From positions 1 to 64,000 of the forward strand of contig NZ_QSNT01000010.1 in the NCBI RefSeq assembly GCF_009498525.1: a DNA stretch of 64,000 nt, read 5' to 3'. A program made the translations under genes and the position numbers. Under the pieces are notes generated by a model. It searched no databases and had not been told where the DNA came from. It was given only the letters and a program-made list of their open reading frames with translations. Each line of letters starts with the position of its first letter. The first letter of the stretch is position 1. The stretch comes from Rhizobium sp. ICMP 5592 (GTDB lineage Bacteria; Pseudomonadota; Alphaproteobacteria; Rhizobiales; Rhizobiaceae). Of this stretch, positions 35,413-44,402 are shown piece by piece.

Positions 35413-35426
35413 TTAGATCGATCTAA
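35413..35426. promoter_or_regulatory. Perfect CG-centred palindrome TTAGATCGATCTAA (LacI operator candidate)
   Basis: A 14-base perfect palindrome with a central CG lies between the dehydrogenase operon (130 bases away) and the LacI gene (about 120 bases away). LacI/GalR regulators commonly bind even palindromes with CG in the centre. It is likely the operator for the adjacent repressor. Confidence 0.6.
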
Positions 35427-35547
35427 GTCAAGTTCATTTTGTGTGAAATTTTGCTATCAACGTCGCGATGCGCTAAGCGCCGTCTTTCGGGACCTTGAAA
35501 TTGCATGGATCAATGCCAGTCTGCTAACTAACCCTTGAGGAGCCCAT

Positions 35548-36591
35548 TTGGCCTCGGATGACAAAAGAAAACAGCGGGTGACACTGGTTGACGTGGCACG
35601 CGAAGCAGGTGTGTCGCGAGCGACAGCGTCGCTTGTCATCCGCAACAGCCCACTCGCCGCGGTGAAAACTCGCGAGCGTGTGGAAGCGGCGATAGCGCGA
35701 TTGGGTTACGTCAGAAATCTCACCGCGGCTCGCCTCAGGGCCAGCCAAACAAGAATGGTCGGGCTTATCGTTCCCAACCTCACCAATCCATTTTTCGCAG
35801 AGTTGCTGTCGGGAGTGGAAGAGATCATCGACGACGCCGGGTTGATTGTTATCCTTGCCAACAGCCATGACAGCGCTTGCCGGCAAAGTGCGCTGATGCG
35901 CAGAATGCGCGAGCACGGCGTAGATGGCATTATCCTATGCCCCGCCTCCGATACCGCACGCGACTTTCTTGACGACCAAAGCGGGTGGCAACTCTCGATT
36001 GTTCAAGTTTTACGTCACATCACGCAATCAGTAGACTACGTGGGCATCGACTACGCCGGTGGCATGAACAGTGCCGTAGACTATCTCGTCTCGCTTGGAC
36101 ATGAACGAATCGCATTCGCCATCCACGGCGGGATCCACTCCGCATTTGAAGAGCGTTCGCTTGCCTTTGATCGCGCAATGTCACGAAACAATTTGAACGC
36201 GGGGCTTATTGTCCGTGTTCCGGAAACCTTGGCGGAGATAGCGCAGACCGCGGTGCCTCTTCTCTTTGCCGGGTTGGCCTTGCCGACTGCAACCATCTGC
36301 TTCAACGACATCGTTGCAATGGGTCTGTCCAGTGGGCTGTATGACCACAACATCCGGGTCGGCCATGACCATTCCATTATCGGTTTTGACCACGTCAGGA
36401 ATGGCGAGGCTATGCGGCCACGTCTGACATCGGTCTCGACCTATTCGGACGTCGTCGGTCGCAGAGCGGCTCAAAGACTTATGGCAAGACTGGAGAATCT
36501 CGACGGAGAGGTCGAATGGGACGTCATCGGAACAGATTTATACGTCGGCGATTCCTGCGGGCCGGCCTTGAATTCCTGGCTCGAAAACTGA
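35548..36591 (+). CDS. LacI-family transcriptional regulator
   Basis: This 347-residue repressor has the DNA-binding head VTLVDVAREAGVSRATASLVIRNS and the effector domain opening TRMVGLIVPNLTNPFFAELLSGVEE. It starts with TTG; no in-frame ATG lies nearby and GAGGAG is seven bases upstream. It is divergent from the three-subunit dehydrogenase operon, with a perfect palindrome in between, so it should respond to that enzyme's sugar, polyol or aldonate substrate. Confidence 0.92.
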   Translation: MASDDKRKQRVTLVDVAREAGVSRATASLVIRNSPLAAVKTRERVEAAIARLGYVRNLTAARLRASQTRMVGLIVPNLTNPFFAELLSGVEEIIDDAGLIVILANSHDSACRQSALMRRMREHGVDGIILCPASDTARDFLDDQSGWQLSIVQVLRHITQSVDYVGIDYAGGMNSAVDYLVSLGHERIAFAIHGGIHSAFEERSLAFDRAMSRNNLNAGLIVRVPETLAEIAQTAVPLLFAGLALPTATICFNDIVAMGLSSGLYDHNIRVGHDHSIIGFDHVRNGEAMRPRLTSVSTYSDVVGRRAAQRLMARLENLDGEVEWDVIGTDLYVGDSCGPALNSWLEN

Positions 36592-36903
36592 AGGACCAAT
36601 CGTCGATCTCGACGCTTTGATACGACACGGATCTGATTTGATCACATCTCGGGCGTCCGGCACGGTGGCGACCAATGTGAAGACCCCCGGTGACGGGTGA
36701 TCGGTTCGAAAAGTCAACGCGATAGAAGCGTATGATATTTCGCCAACAATCCTCTGGTAGGCGACGTCTTGGTTATCAATATGTCCGGCCGAACACGGTA
36801 GTGCTGAGACACCGTCGCGACCAGTGGCGCGATAGAGGCAATCTGCATCGCCTCCCGGGCGAGTTGCGGGCTAAAGCCGGACTGCGATGACGGTGTCGTT
36901 CCA
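36592..36903. other. Convergent intergenic region, no certain gene
   Basis: About 312 bases lie between the LacI gene and the hydrolase gene. A minus-strand frame runs from inside the hydrolase end to 36714 and contains LAREAMQIASIAPLVATVSQHYRV, vaguely like a small helix-turn-helix domain. It has no own start or ribosome site, so I treat it as unexplained rather than as a gene. Confidence 0.4.
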
Positions 36904-38718
36904 TCATTCGCAACTGTAGCTTTCGCCACTCCCAATGGAGCCGGTGTGGTTCCAGACAGGCTCTTGCGGATAGTCACAGAGCGGCATTGTCACATTGCCA
37001 TTTGCCGATCGGACGTCTATGCGGCTTGGCGCTTTCCCTTCCTCAACCCAACGACGCAAGGCTATGAACAATTCATCCCGGCCCGTTGCCGGCTGAGGCA
37101 AAGGCACTTTGGCAGCATCTGTTGGCTGGCCTGTTACAGGATCAATGGAGCCAGCGCGCGCAAACGTCCCGTCGTGAGCAAGACCCGGAATCATAAAGAG
37201 CCGATAGAATTCTTTGAGCCTTGTTGTTCCGCCCATGCTGGCGGAAGCGCGATTAAAGTAATTCAGGCTGCCCTGCGGCATGATGAGATCGTCATTCCAT
37301 CCATGATAAGTTATCAATTTTGCCTTCGAATTCCGAAATGCCCTTAAGTCTGGCTCATCCGTGTTGATATTTGAGAACGGTCCCTGCAAGAGAAGGCCAA
37401 GAGCGTAGGCATCGGCCAAGCTCCCATAATCAAGCATCTTCCATCGATCCATCCCTTTGCCGCTGGGAGTATCGGAAAACAGGCCGGCTTGGGCATAGCG
37501 TGCATCCTGAAGTTCCAACGCCACCATTGTCGAGGCGATGGGAAATGGTTTCTCTCCCGCAAGACGCGCCAAAGACGTGCCTCGCGTTAACCCCCACCAT
37601 AAATGGTTGCCGCTGAGCATTGCACTCATCCCATTGTCCATCTTGGGATCGATATACGAACCATCCGACGACTGCCCAAACCAGATGCGATTTACGGCTT
37701 CAGCCTGGGTCAGCGTGATACATGTGGCTGGGTCACCCTTGCCCGGGGTTCCATCGAGGATTTCACTGCTGCAAAGAACATCGATATCCTGACTTGGGTC
37801 ATAACGGCATTGGGTCGGATCGAGCAGGAATCCAAGCTCCTTACCCCCACATTGTGCCGTTGCTGCCGCACTCGTTGCGTTTAACTTAGCTATATCGATG
37901 GGACCAGCGAACATCTTTTGCATTACAAGCTGAGGATAGAGCTCGGCGGTGATGAAACGAGTCCAGTTTATCGCCGGCGCGCCGGCCAGGATGCCATCGA
38001 AATCATCGGGATATTTCTGAGCCAGTTTCAAACCCTGGCGGCCACCAGTCGAAAAACCATCCCAATAGGCGTAAAGCTGAGGCTTGCCATAATAGGCAGC
38101 CGCCAGATCTTTCGTCTTCACGGCCAGTTCGTGGAGGCTGCGCTCCGCGAAATCGTGCCAAAGCACCGTATTTACTCCTCCATCCTCATCCAGCGCGAAT
38201 GATCCGTCGGACGTCGATTGACCCAAATGACCGTGATCGGACGAGCTTACGACATATCCCTTCGCCACCGCAGCCAAAGTTATCGGATCAGCCCGTCCGG
38301 CATTGCCAATGCGGTCCGTTTTGCTTTGGTAACCGCCAGCGAAACCTCCGCTGCCCGTGACCCTTATGATCCGATTCCACGCGTCCGGTGATGGCAACCA
38401 AACCTCGATGCCAATCCCATCCGAAGTGGATTTCAGGCCGGCAGTGCCAGCTTTACCAGGGCCAACCAGTAGCTTGACCAAACACATATCAACAGGAGCT
38501 TCAGGAGACGGTTCTGGAGAGCCGGAGAGACTGACTTTCTCCTCTCGCGAGAAGTGCTTGACTAGTAGCACCACGGTGTCGTCAGCCTTGAATCTTGACT
38601 TCAGAGTGTCATCGCAACGCAAGCTCTCGGCGGCATGGGCTGGGTGTATGTTGGCCACCATTGGCAACATGGAAAGAGTAAGGAAAGCTAGCACAACAAC
38701 TGCTTTCAGTTTCCTCAT
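36904..38718 (-). CDS. Tannase/feruloyl esterase-family hydrolase, secreted
   Basis: This 604-residue protein has a Sec signal peptide (VVVLAFLTLSMLPMVANIHPAHA). The family core GSGGFAGGYQ, SSDHGH, the nucleophile GFSTGGRQGL near residue 225 and the Asp loop YHGWNDDLIMPQGS are all present. It should hydrolyse an aromatic ester. It is odd that both Cys of the usual CS-D-HC motif are missing: the residue before the Ser is Phe and the residue after the probable His (GLAHDG) is Asp. It lies 183 bases downstream of pcaD on the same strand, so it may supply aromatic acids to the pathway. Confidence 0.88.
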   Translation of the reverse strand: MRKLKAVVVLAFLTLSMLPMVANIHPAHAAESLRCDDTLKSRFKADDTVVLLVKHFSREEKVSLSGSPEPSPEAPVDMCLVKLLVGPGKAGTAGLKSTSDGIGIEVWLPSPDAWNRIIRVTGSGGFAGGYQSKTDRIGNAGRADPITLAAVAKGYVVSSSDHGHLGQSTSDGSFALDEDGGVNTVLWHDFAERSLHELAVKTKDLAAAYYGKPQLYAYWDGFSTGGRQGLKLAQKYPDDFDGILAGAPAINWTRFITAELYPQLVMQKMFAGPIDIAKLNATSAAATAQCGGKELGFLLDPTQCRYDPSQDIDVLCSSEILDGTPGKGDPATCITLTQAEAVNRIWFGQSSDGSYIDPKMDNGMSAMLSGNHLWWGLTRGTSLARLAGEKPFPIASTMVALELQDARYAQAGLFSDTPSGKGMDRWKMLDYGSLADAYALGLLLQGPFSNINTDEPDLRAFRNSKAKLITYHGWNDDLIMPQGSLNYFNRASASMGGTTRLKEFYRLFMIPGLAHDGTFARAGSIDPVTGQPTDAAKVPLPQPATGRDELFIALRRWVEEGKAPSRIDVRSANGNVTMPLCDYPQEPVWNHTGSIGSGESYSCE

Positions 38719-38901
38719 GATCTGTTCCTTTTCAGTTTATGAGCTCACAGACAAGCCATGCGCGCTGATCACTCCGGCATAAGCCGAGCCCGTTGTGCTA
38801 CCATCGATATCAGGAGCTGCAAGGTTGCAGCATCTCGACAAAGCGGTACCTTTAGGCTTCCACCAGGATATCGCTCCAATCCTCGTCGATCCGGACGCTG
38901 A

Positions 38902-39720
38902 TTATGAGTGCGCGATGGCAGGGCTCCTGATTGATTCCCGTATTTGGCAAAATGCCTCGATTGCCCCTGCCAGGACATCGGGCGCGTCGATGCACGGCAG
39001 GTGCCCGGCGCCAGGGATATTTTCGAAACGGCTACCGGCAATTTGCCCGGCCGTCGCCGCAACGAGTTCAGGTGGGGTCGATTGGTCATTACCGCCTGCC
39101 ATGACCAAAGTGGGAACCGCCAATCTGCCTGCCGCCGCAGTCAAATCCGCGTCGCGCAGCGCTAGGCAGGTATTGATATACCCACGATCCGCCGTGCTCT
39201 CAAGCATGCGCCTCCAGACTTCCCAGGCTCGAGGTTCGCGCATGCGATATTCCAACGGAAACCAGCGGGTCAGTATCTGTTCACTGACTATGGGGATGCC
39301 GCTGGTTTCGATGGCGCTGATACGGTCGTTCCAGCCCGCTGCTGTCCCGATCTTTGTTGCGGTATCGAGAAGGACGAGCCTGGTAACACGATCCGGACGC
39401 TGCGCTGCTGCTTCCATAGCAACCATGCCACCAACCGAAACCCCACAAAGGCTAACTTGCCTCCAGCCTATGATATCGAGCAGGCCGAGCAAATCGGCAG
39501 CCAGTTGTGAGATCGTATAAGGCTGGTCGGTCACTTCTGACAGGCCATGGCCGCGCTGGTCGAAAAACAGCATTTCAAAATCTTGATCCAATCTTTGCTC
39601 AACTTCGCCCCAGATACGCAGATCCGAACCGAGCGAGTTGGCAAAGGCAATACGAGGTCCATTGCGACGGCCAGATAACCGATAGTGCAGTTGAACGTTG
39701 TTGACGGTGATGAATGGCAT
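38902..39720 (-). CDS. pcaD: 3-oxoadipate enol-lactonase
   Basis: This 272-residue alpha/beta hydrolase converts 3-oxoadipate enol-lactone to 3-oxoadipate. The start ITVNNVQLHYRLSGRRNGP and FANSLGSDLRIWGEV are typical of PcaD. The nucleophile motif is GVSVGG, the acid loop is VMAGGNDQSTPPE and the His is in IPGAGHLPCIDAP. It closes the ortho-cleavage set: CatA, CatB, CatC and PcaD are all in this array. One base separates it from livF. Genes for 3-oxoadipate activation are not in the window. Confidence 0.92.
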   Translation of the reverse strand: MPFITVNNVQLHYRLSGRRNGPRIAFANSLGSDLRIWGEVEQRLDQDFEMLFFDQRGHGLSEVTDQPYTISQLAADLLGLLDIIGWRQVSLCGVSVGGMVAMEAAAQRPDRVTRLVLLDTATKIGTAAGWNDRISAIETSGIPIVSEQILTRWFPLEYRMREPRAWEVWRRMLESTADRGYINTCLALRDADLTAAAGRLAVPTLVMAGGNDQSTPPELVAATAGQIAGSRFENIPGAGHLPCIDAPDVLAGAIEAFCQIRESIRSPAIAHS

Positions 39721-39721
39721 A

Positions 39722-40435
39722 TCATTGAACTCCCAGATGTCGCTCGAGCAGATCGCCGCTAGCCGCCAGTTCCCCCGGACTGCCCTCGAATACCAGGCGC
39801 CCCTTGGACATGATCACCACACGGTCCGCCACCCTGGAGAGGCTGCGGATGTCCTTGTCGACGACGATCGTCGCAATCCCCTCCGAGCGGATGACATCGA
39901 GCGTCTTCCAGATCTCCTGGGCGATCAGCGGGGCAAGCCCCTCCGTCGCCTCGTCGATCAGAATAAGATCGGGATTGGTCATCAATGCTCGTCCAATCGT
40001 CAGCATCTGCTGCTCACCGCCAGACAATTGCTGCCCGCCATTGTTCCGCCTCTGCGCGAGACGCGGAAAAACAGAAAGCACGCGATCGAGCGACCAACCC
40101 TGCTTGCCACTACGTCCAGGCCGGGCTGCCATAATGAGATTTTCTATGACCGTGAGCGATCCGAAGACACCCCTTCCCTCCGGTACAAGCGCGACCCCGG
40201 CGCGCGCGATCGTCTCGGGAAGTTTCCCTCGAACACTGATCCCATGCAGATCTATGTCGCCAAGGGTGCGCGGCATCATTCCCATCAACGAGCGCAAGAA
40301 TGTCGTCTTGCCCATGCCATTGCGGCCAAGCAGTGCGATCTGCTCACCGGGCCTCACCTGTAGATCGATGCCATGCAGTATCTGGCTGACACCGTAGAAG
40401 CTTTGCAATCCTTGCACATTCAACAACAGGCTCAT
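39722..40435 (-). CDS. Branched-chain-type (Liv) ABC transporter ATPase, LivF
   Basis: This 237-residue ATPase has Walker A GRNGMGKTT, GVALVPEGRGVFGSLTVIENL, signature LSGGEQQMLTIGRAL and Walker B LILIDEATEGLAP. LivF-type proteins pair with LivG. The gene overlaps livG by four bases and sits inside the benzoate array, so the transporter most likely imports benzoate, mandelate or related aromatic acids rather than branched-chain amino acids. Confidence 0.93.
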   Translation of the reverse strand: MSLLLNVQGLQSFYGVSQILHGIDLQVRPGEQIALLGRNGMGKTTFLRSLMGMMPRTLGDIDLHGISVRGKLPETIARAGVALVPEGRGVFGSLTVIENLIMAARPGRSGKQGWSLDRVLSVFPRLAQRRNNGGQQLSGGEQQMLTIGRALMTNPDLILIDEATEGLAPLIAQEIWKTLDVIRSEGIATIVVDKDIRSLSRVADRVVIMSKGRLVFEGSPGELAASGDLLERHLGVQ

Positions 40436-41190
40436 GCCACCTCCTCCATCTCTCCGAGATAGGCGCCTCTGACTTTTGGATCGCGACGAACGTCTTCGAC
40501 TGAGCCGGTGGCGATAATGTGCCCATCCGCCATGACCGTCAGTCGGTCCGCGATGGCAAACACAATATCCATGTCATGCTCCACGAGCAGCACGCCGCGC
40601 CCTTTTTTCAAAGAGCGGATGACCTCCGACATGCGCTTTGCCTCGCCATGCCCCATGCCTGCGAGAGGTTCATCCAGCAGCACGACGCGAGGTCCGGTCG
40701 CCAATACCATGGCAACCTCAAGCTGACGCTGTTCGCCGTGGCTCATCATGCGAGCCTTGGTCTCGGCGCGATCGAGCAGGCCGGTATCCGTCAATGCATT
40801 CAGGGCCTCCCGTTCGTTTTCTTCCTCCCGACTTCGCAACCGCCACATGGATAAAACACCCGGCCGAGCACCCTGCGCGGCAAGCTTCACGTTCTCGAAT
40901 ACGGACCGATCCTGAAAAATCGTGGTCTTTTGATAGGACCGACCCAGACCGGCGCGGCAGCGAGCATGCGGTGCATGCGAGGTCACGTCTTTGCCATCGA
41001 GCTCGATGCTGCCGGATGTCGGTGCTAGATCCCCGGATAGTAGATTGATCAGCGAGGATTTTCCGGCGCCGTTTGGACCAATGATCGCATGGATTTCACC
41101 CTCTCGGATGGAGAGTGAGACGTCGGAGACGGCGACGAGACCGCCGAAGCGCTTCGTCAGTCCTTCCACAACGAGAAGCTCCTTTGTCAT
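40432..41190 (-). CDS. Branched-chain-type (Liv) ABC transporter ATPase, LivG
   Basis: This 252-residue ATPase has Walker A GPNGAGKSS, LGRSYQKTTIFQDRSVFENVKLAA, the degenerate LivG signature MSHGEQRQLEVAMVLA and RVVLLDEPLAGMG. Its C-terminal DVRRDPKVRGAYLGE is the usual LivG tail. It overlaps livM upstream and livF downstream by four bases each. Confidence 0.93.
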   Translation of the reverse strand: MTKELLVVEGLTKRFGGLVAVSDVSLSIREGEIHAIIGPNGAGKSSLINLLSGDLAPTSGSIELDGKDVTSHAPHARCRAGLGRSYQKTTIFQDRSVFENVKLAAQGARPGVLSMWRLRSREEENEREALNALTDTGLLDRAETKARMMSHGEQRQLEVAMVLATGPRVVLLDEPLAGMGHGEAKRMSEVIRSLKKGRGVLLVEHDMDIVFAIADRLTVMADGHIIATGSVEDVRRDPKVRGAYLGEMEEVA

Positions 41191-42188
41191 AGCTTACCTC
41201 CCACCGCCACAGGCTGCGGTAACTTGCGGCGAAAGAATGCCTCGGTCCCCGAGAGACGCAAAAGATCCTGAAGGCCACCGGGAACGAAGAGCACGAGCAT
41301 GATGATGATGAGCCCGTAATACAGCTTCCATTCTTCGACATAGATTTTCAGCAGGTCTTCAAGGCCGACCAGTAGGATCGCGCCGAAAAGGGGGCCGGCA
41401 ACGCGGCGAGTACCGCCCAGCACCACCATGACAAGTGCGGTCGCCGACAAGTGCCATCCAAGCATCTGGGGTGCCACAAAGCCGAACTGCGCGGCCGACA
41501 GATAGCCGGCAATTCCTGCCATCACGGCAGAAATCACAAAGGCAACGAGACGCACCCGAAAGACCGGGATGCCCAGCGACAAGGCCCGCCGCTCATTGTC
41601 CCGCGCGGCGGTCAGAGCATCGCCGAAGGGCGTGGCGAGAAGATGCGTGATGAGGCACCAGCACGCGACACAGGTCGAGAGTGCAACGAGGTAGAAGACG
41701 AGGGGGCTTTCAAGATCGAGTAAGACGATACTTCCCGCGGCCAGCACCGGCTTGACGTAAAGAAAGATACCGTCAGATCCGCCACCAATGCCGGTATCAT
41801 GAAAAAGAAAGAATAACATCTCGCCGAATGCGAGCGTCACCATGATAAAATAGATGCCGTGCGTTCTGAGCGACAACAGGCCGATGACCAGTGCCGAGAC
41901 CGCAACAACGGCGATCGCAGCTGCGAGTGTGAGCAGCAGGGACGGAATTTCGTATTCCGGCGTTACGAGAATAAGGGTGTAGCCGGCAAGGCCGAAGAAC
42001 GCCGCATGACACAGGCTGACCATGCCGCCAAAGCCGACGGACAAGTTAAGCGCCATGGCAAGGGTTCCCAGGATCAGGACCTTCGCGGCGAACTGGACAT
42101 AGTAACCGGATACAAGCCAGGGCAACACCACTGCTGCACCGAACATGGCGAGCATCGGAAGTTGAGCGCGAGAGAACAGAGGGGGCAT
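41187..42188 (-). CDS. Branched-chain-type (Liv) ABC transporter permease, LivM
   Basis: This 333-residue permease has about nine membrane helices, the NLSVGFGGMVSLCHAAFFGLAGYT signature of LivM/LivH proteins, and a C-terminal conserved GGTRRVAGPLFGAILLVGLED. It forms the translocation channel with LivH, whose gene ends three bases upstream. Confidence 0.93.
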   Translation of the reverse strand: MPPLFSRAQLPMLAMFGAAVVLPWLVSGYYVQFAAKVLILGTLAMALNLSVGFGGMVSLCHAAFFGLAGYTLILVTPEYEIPSLLLTLAAAIAVVAVSALVIGLLSLRTHGIYFIMVTLAFGEMLFFLFHDTGIGGGSDGIFLYVKPVLAAGSIVLLDLESPLVFYLVALSTCVACWCLITHLLATPFGDALTAARDNERRALSLGIPVFRVRLVAFVISAVMAGIAGYLSAAQFGFVAPQMLGWHLSATALVMVVLGGTRRVAGPLFGAILLVGLEDLLKIYVEEWKLYYGLIIIMLVLFVPGGLQDLLRLSGTEAFFRRKLPQPVAVGGKL

Positions 42189-42191
42189 GGA

Positions 42192-43070
42192 TCAGATTTC
42201 CCGTTTTCCAAGAATACCGGTCGGCCGCCACAGCAGGACCGCGGCCATGAGCACATAGATGAGCATACCCGAAAATTCAGGCAGGAAGACTTTGCCGAAC
42301 GTGTCGATCAGGCCGATCATCAAAGCACCGATGGCGGCGCCGGGAACTGAACCGACCCCTCCCAACACCACCACGACAAAGGACAGGATCAACATGCTAT
42401 CGCCCATTCCCGGGAACACCGTTGAGACCGGCGCGATAACGGCACCAGCGAGAGCGGCAAGGGCTATTCCCACTGCAAAGACAAGGCGATTGACGCGATC
42501 GAAGGGAATTCCCAACGCCCGCGTCATGTCACGGTTCTCTGCCCCTGCCCTGACGATCATGCCGATGCGGGTCTTGTTGATCACAAGGAAAATGCTCATC
42601 GCCAAGATGAGACAGAAGACGATCAACGCGAGCCGATAGAGAGGATAGGATTGCATATCGGTCAAATTGATTGACCCGGAGAGCCAATCTGGCACGGGGA
42701 CGGATTGCACATCGCGGCCAAAGAGCATTTGGCGAACTTCGTCGATAACCAGGATCAAACCGAAGCTGAGGAGCACTTGAGACAGGTGATCGCGGCCATA
42801 GAGCCGCCTGATAAAAAATGCCTCCAACAAAAGCCCCACCATAAAGCTGACGGCGGATGCGCCGAGAAGGCCAATGACCAGACTGCCACTTGCAGCCGTA
42901 AACCACCAGGCGAGATAGGCTCCAAGCATGTAGAATGCTCCGTGGGCCAGATTGATGACGCCGAGAATGCCGAAGACGAGCGTCAGTCCGCTGGCGACGA
43001 GGAACAGCACAAGGCCGTATTGCACGGCGTTCAAGAGCTGTATTGCGAATGTGCCGATATCCATCTGCAC
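42192..43070 (-). CDS. Branched-chain-type (Liv) ABC transporter permease, LivH
   Basis: This 292-residue permease shows GLTLVFGILGVINLAHGAFYMLGAYLAW near residue 24 and VVVLGGVGSVPGAAIGALMIGLIDTFG near the C-terminus, both LivH signatures. It is spaced 43 bases behind the binding-protein gene, with a GC-rich hairpin in the spacer. Confidence 0.93.
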   Translation of the reverse strand: MQMDIGTFAIQLLNAVQYGLVLFLVASGLTLVFGILGVINLAHGAFYMLGAYLAWWFTAASGSLVIGLLGASAVSFMVGLLLEAFFIRRLYGRDHLSQVLLSFGLILVIDEVRQMLFGRDVQSVPVPDWLSGSINLTDMQSYPLYRLALIVFCLILAMSIFLVINKTRIGMIVRAGAENRDMTRALGIPFDRVNRLVFAVGIALAALAGAVIAPVSTVFPGMGDSMLILSFVVVVLGGVGSVPGAAIGALMIGLIDTFGKVFLPEFSGMLIYVLMAAVLLWRPTGILGKREI

Positions 43071-43089
43071 CTCCCGGAAAAAGTGAGGT

Positions 43090-43107
43090 GGCGGGGTAGC
43101 CCCCGCC
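43090..43107 (-). promoter_or_regulatory. Intercistronic hairpin behind the Liv binding-protein gene
   Basis: GGCGGGG and CCCCGCC form a 7-bp GC-only stem with a TAGC loop just after the binding-protein stop. There is no T-tract. It probably stabilises the upstream message or lowers expression of the membrane genes. Confidence 0.6.
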
Positions 43108-43113
43108 GTTCAG

Positions 43114-44325
43114 TTACGACATACGGCAACCACGAGCCGGGTCGTTCACCGCGTCACCGGCAATCGACACCAGCACGTTGCGACCCTCGCGGACCTCTCT
43201 CAAATAGATGTTCTGGATTGGATTGTGCGCGGCCGAGAACCTTAAAGGCCCGCGTGGACTGTTGAGCTTGGCCGCCTGCATCGCCGCGAACAGTGCTTTG
43301 CGGGCCTGACTATCGCCACCTGTTGCGGTGAGGCCGACATCGAGCAGGGCTGCGGCGTCAAAGCCTTGCACCGCGTAGATATCGCCTGTGTCTCCGGTCT
43401 TTGCCTTGAAGCCTTCCAGGAAGGACTTATTGGCGGGACTGTCGAGATCATCGGCATAATGAAGCGTCGTGCGAATACCCTCGGCGGATGCGCCTTGCGC
43501 TTTCAACGTCCCGTCTGTCAGGAAGCCGGTGCCGTAAAGTGGGATTTTCCCCTTGAGCCCGGCCGCAGCATAGTCAACGACGAATTTGACCGCACCCCCT
43601 CCGGCAAAGAAGGCGAAGACAGCATCCGGCTTGAGCTCGGCGATACGCGTGATGAGTGCCTGAAACTCCACTTCGGGAAACGGCACCGTCAGCTCCTCGA
43701 CGACGGTGCCGCCCGCCGCCTCGAAGCCTTCCTTGAAGGCCTTGGTCATCTGTTGTCCGGCCCCATAGCGCCAGGTGATCGTCGCGACTTTGCCGAAGCC
43801 TTCATCGCGCATGACCTTGCCCATCGGATGGGCCGCCTGCCAGTTCGAGAAGGACGTGCGAAAGATATTGGGAGCGCAAAGTGGGCCAGTGGCCTCGTCT
43901 GCCCCCGCATTCGGGATGATCAGCGGGCAGCCCGTATCTCGGGCTACCTTGACCATGGCCATGGCAACGCCGGAATGGACGGTACCTACGACAAAGTCGA
44001 CCTTGTCGCGCCCGACCAGCCTGTTCATGTTGTCTGTTGCGGTTTCGGGTTTCGATTCATCGTCGAGCCGAACGAATTCGACGCGCCTGCCGCCAAGCAA
44101 TCCCGATTTCTGCTCGACGTAGAGGTGAAACCCGTTCTCGATGAATTGACCGAGCTTGGCGTATGTACCGCTGAAGGGAAGCATGATCCCCACTTTTAGC
44201 GGCGCCCCCTGGGCGATCGCTGGGCTCGCCAACCCGAAAGCCAGTCCAGCGGCTCCTATCGTGGTGGTGCCAAGAAACGAGCGACGTGTAACGGTCGTTT
44301 CGAAAATTCCCTTGTTGTTTGACAT
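43114..44325 (-). CDS. Liv-type ABC substrate-binding protein
   Basis: This 403-residue periplasmic protein has a twin-arginine signal (TRRSFLGTTTIGAAGLAFG, cleavage after AIAQ). The family start APLKVGIMLPFSGTYAKLGQFIENGFHLYVEQ is followed by the Leu/Ile/Val-binding fold. The closest functional class is Liv-like proteins for aromatic acids (HbaE/benzoate type). Its place directly after benD supports benzoate or mandelate as ligand; the specificity is inferred. Confidence 0.92.
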   Translation of the reverse strand: MSNNKGIFETTVTRRSFLGTTTIGAAGLAFGLASPAIAQGAPLKVGIMLPFSGTYAKLGQFIENGFHLYVEQKSGLLGGRRVEFVRLDDESKPETATDNMNRLVGRDKVDFVVGTVHSGVAMAMVKVARDTGCPLIIPNAGADEATGPLCAPNIFRTSFSNWQAAHPMGKVMRDEGFGKVATITWRYGAGQQMTKAFKEGFEAAGGTVVEELTVPFPEVEFQALITRIAELKPDAVFAFFAGGGAVKFVVDYAAAGLKGKIPLYGTGFLTDGTLKAQGASAEGIRTTLHYADDLDSPANKSFLEGFKAKTGDTGDIYAVQGFDAAALLDVGLTATGGDSQARKALFAAMQAAKLNSPRGPLRFSAAHNPIQNIYLREVREGRNVLVSIAGDAVNDPARGCRMS

Positions 44326-44402
44326 GTTCCCTCCTCCGTTAAAGTTTGTGGCTCAGCCGTGTCTCTCCTCAAGACACTGGCGCAGCCGTGGGATTCCCGG
44401 CA

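Noticed and set aside
36714..36890. Minus-strand peptide containing LAREAMQIASIAPLVATVSQHYRV, suggestive of a transposase-type or DnaA-C-like helix-turn-helix
   Set aside because: No own start or ribosome site, similarity too vague, and no terminal repeats or second transposase frame nearby.
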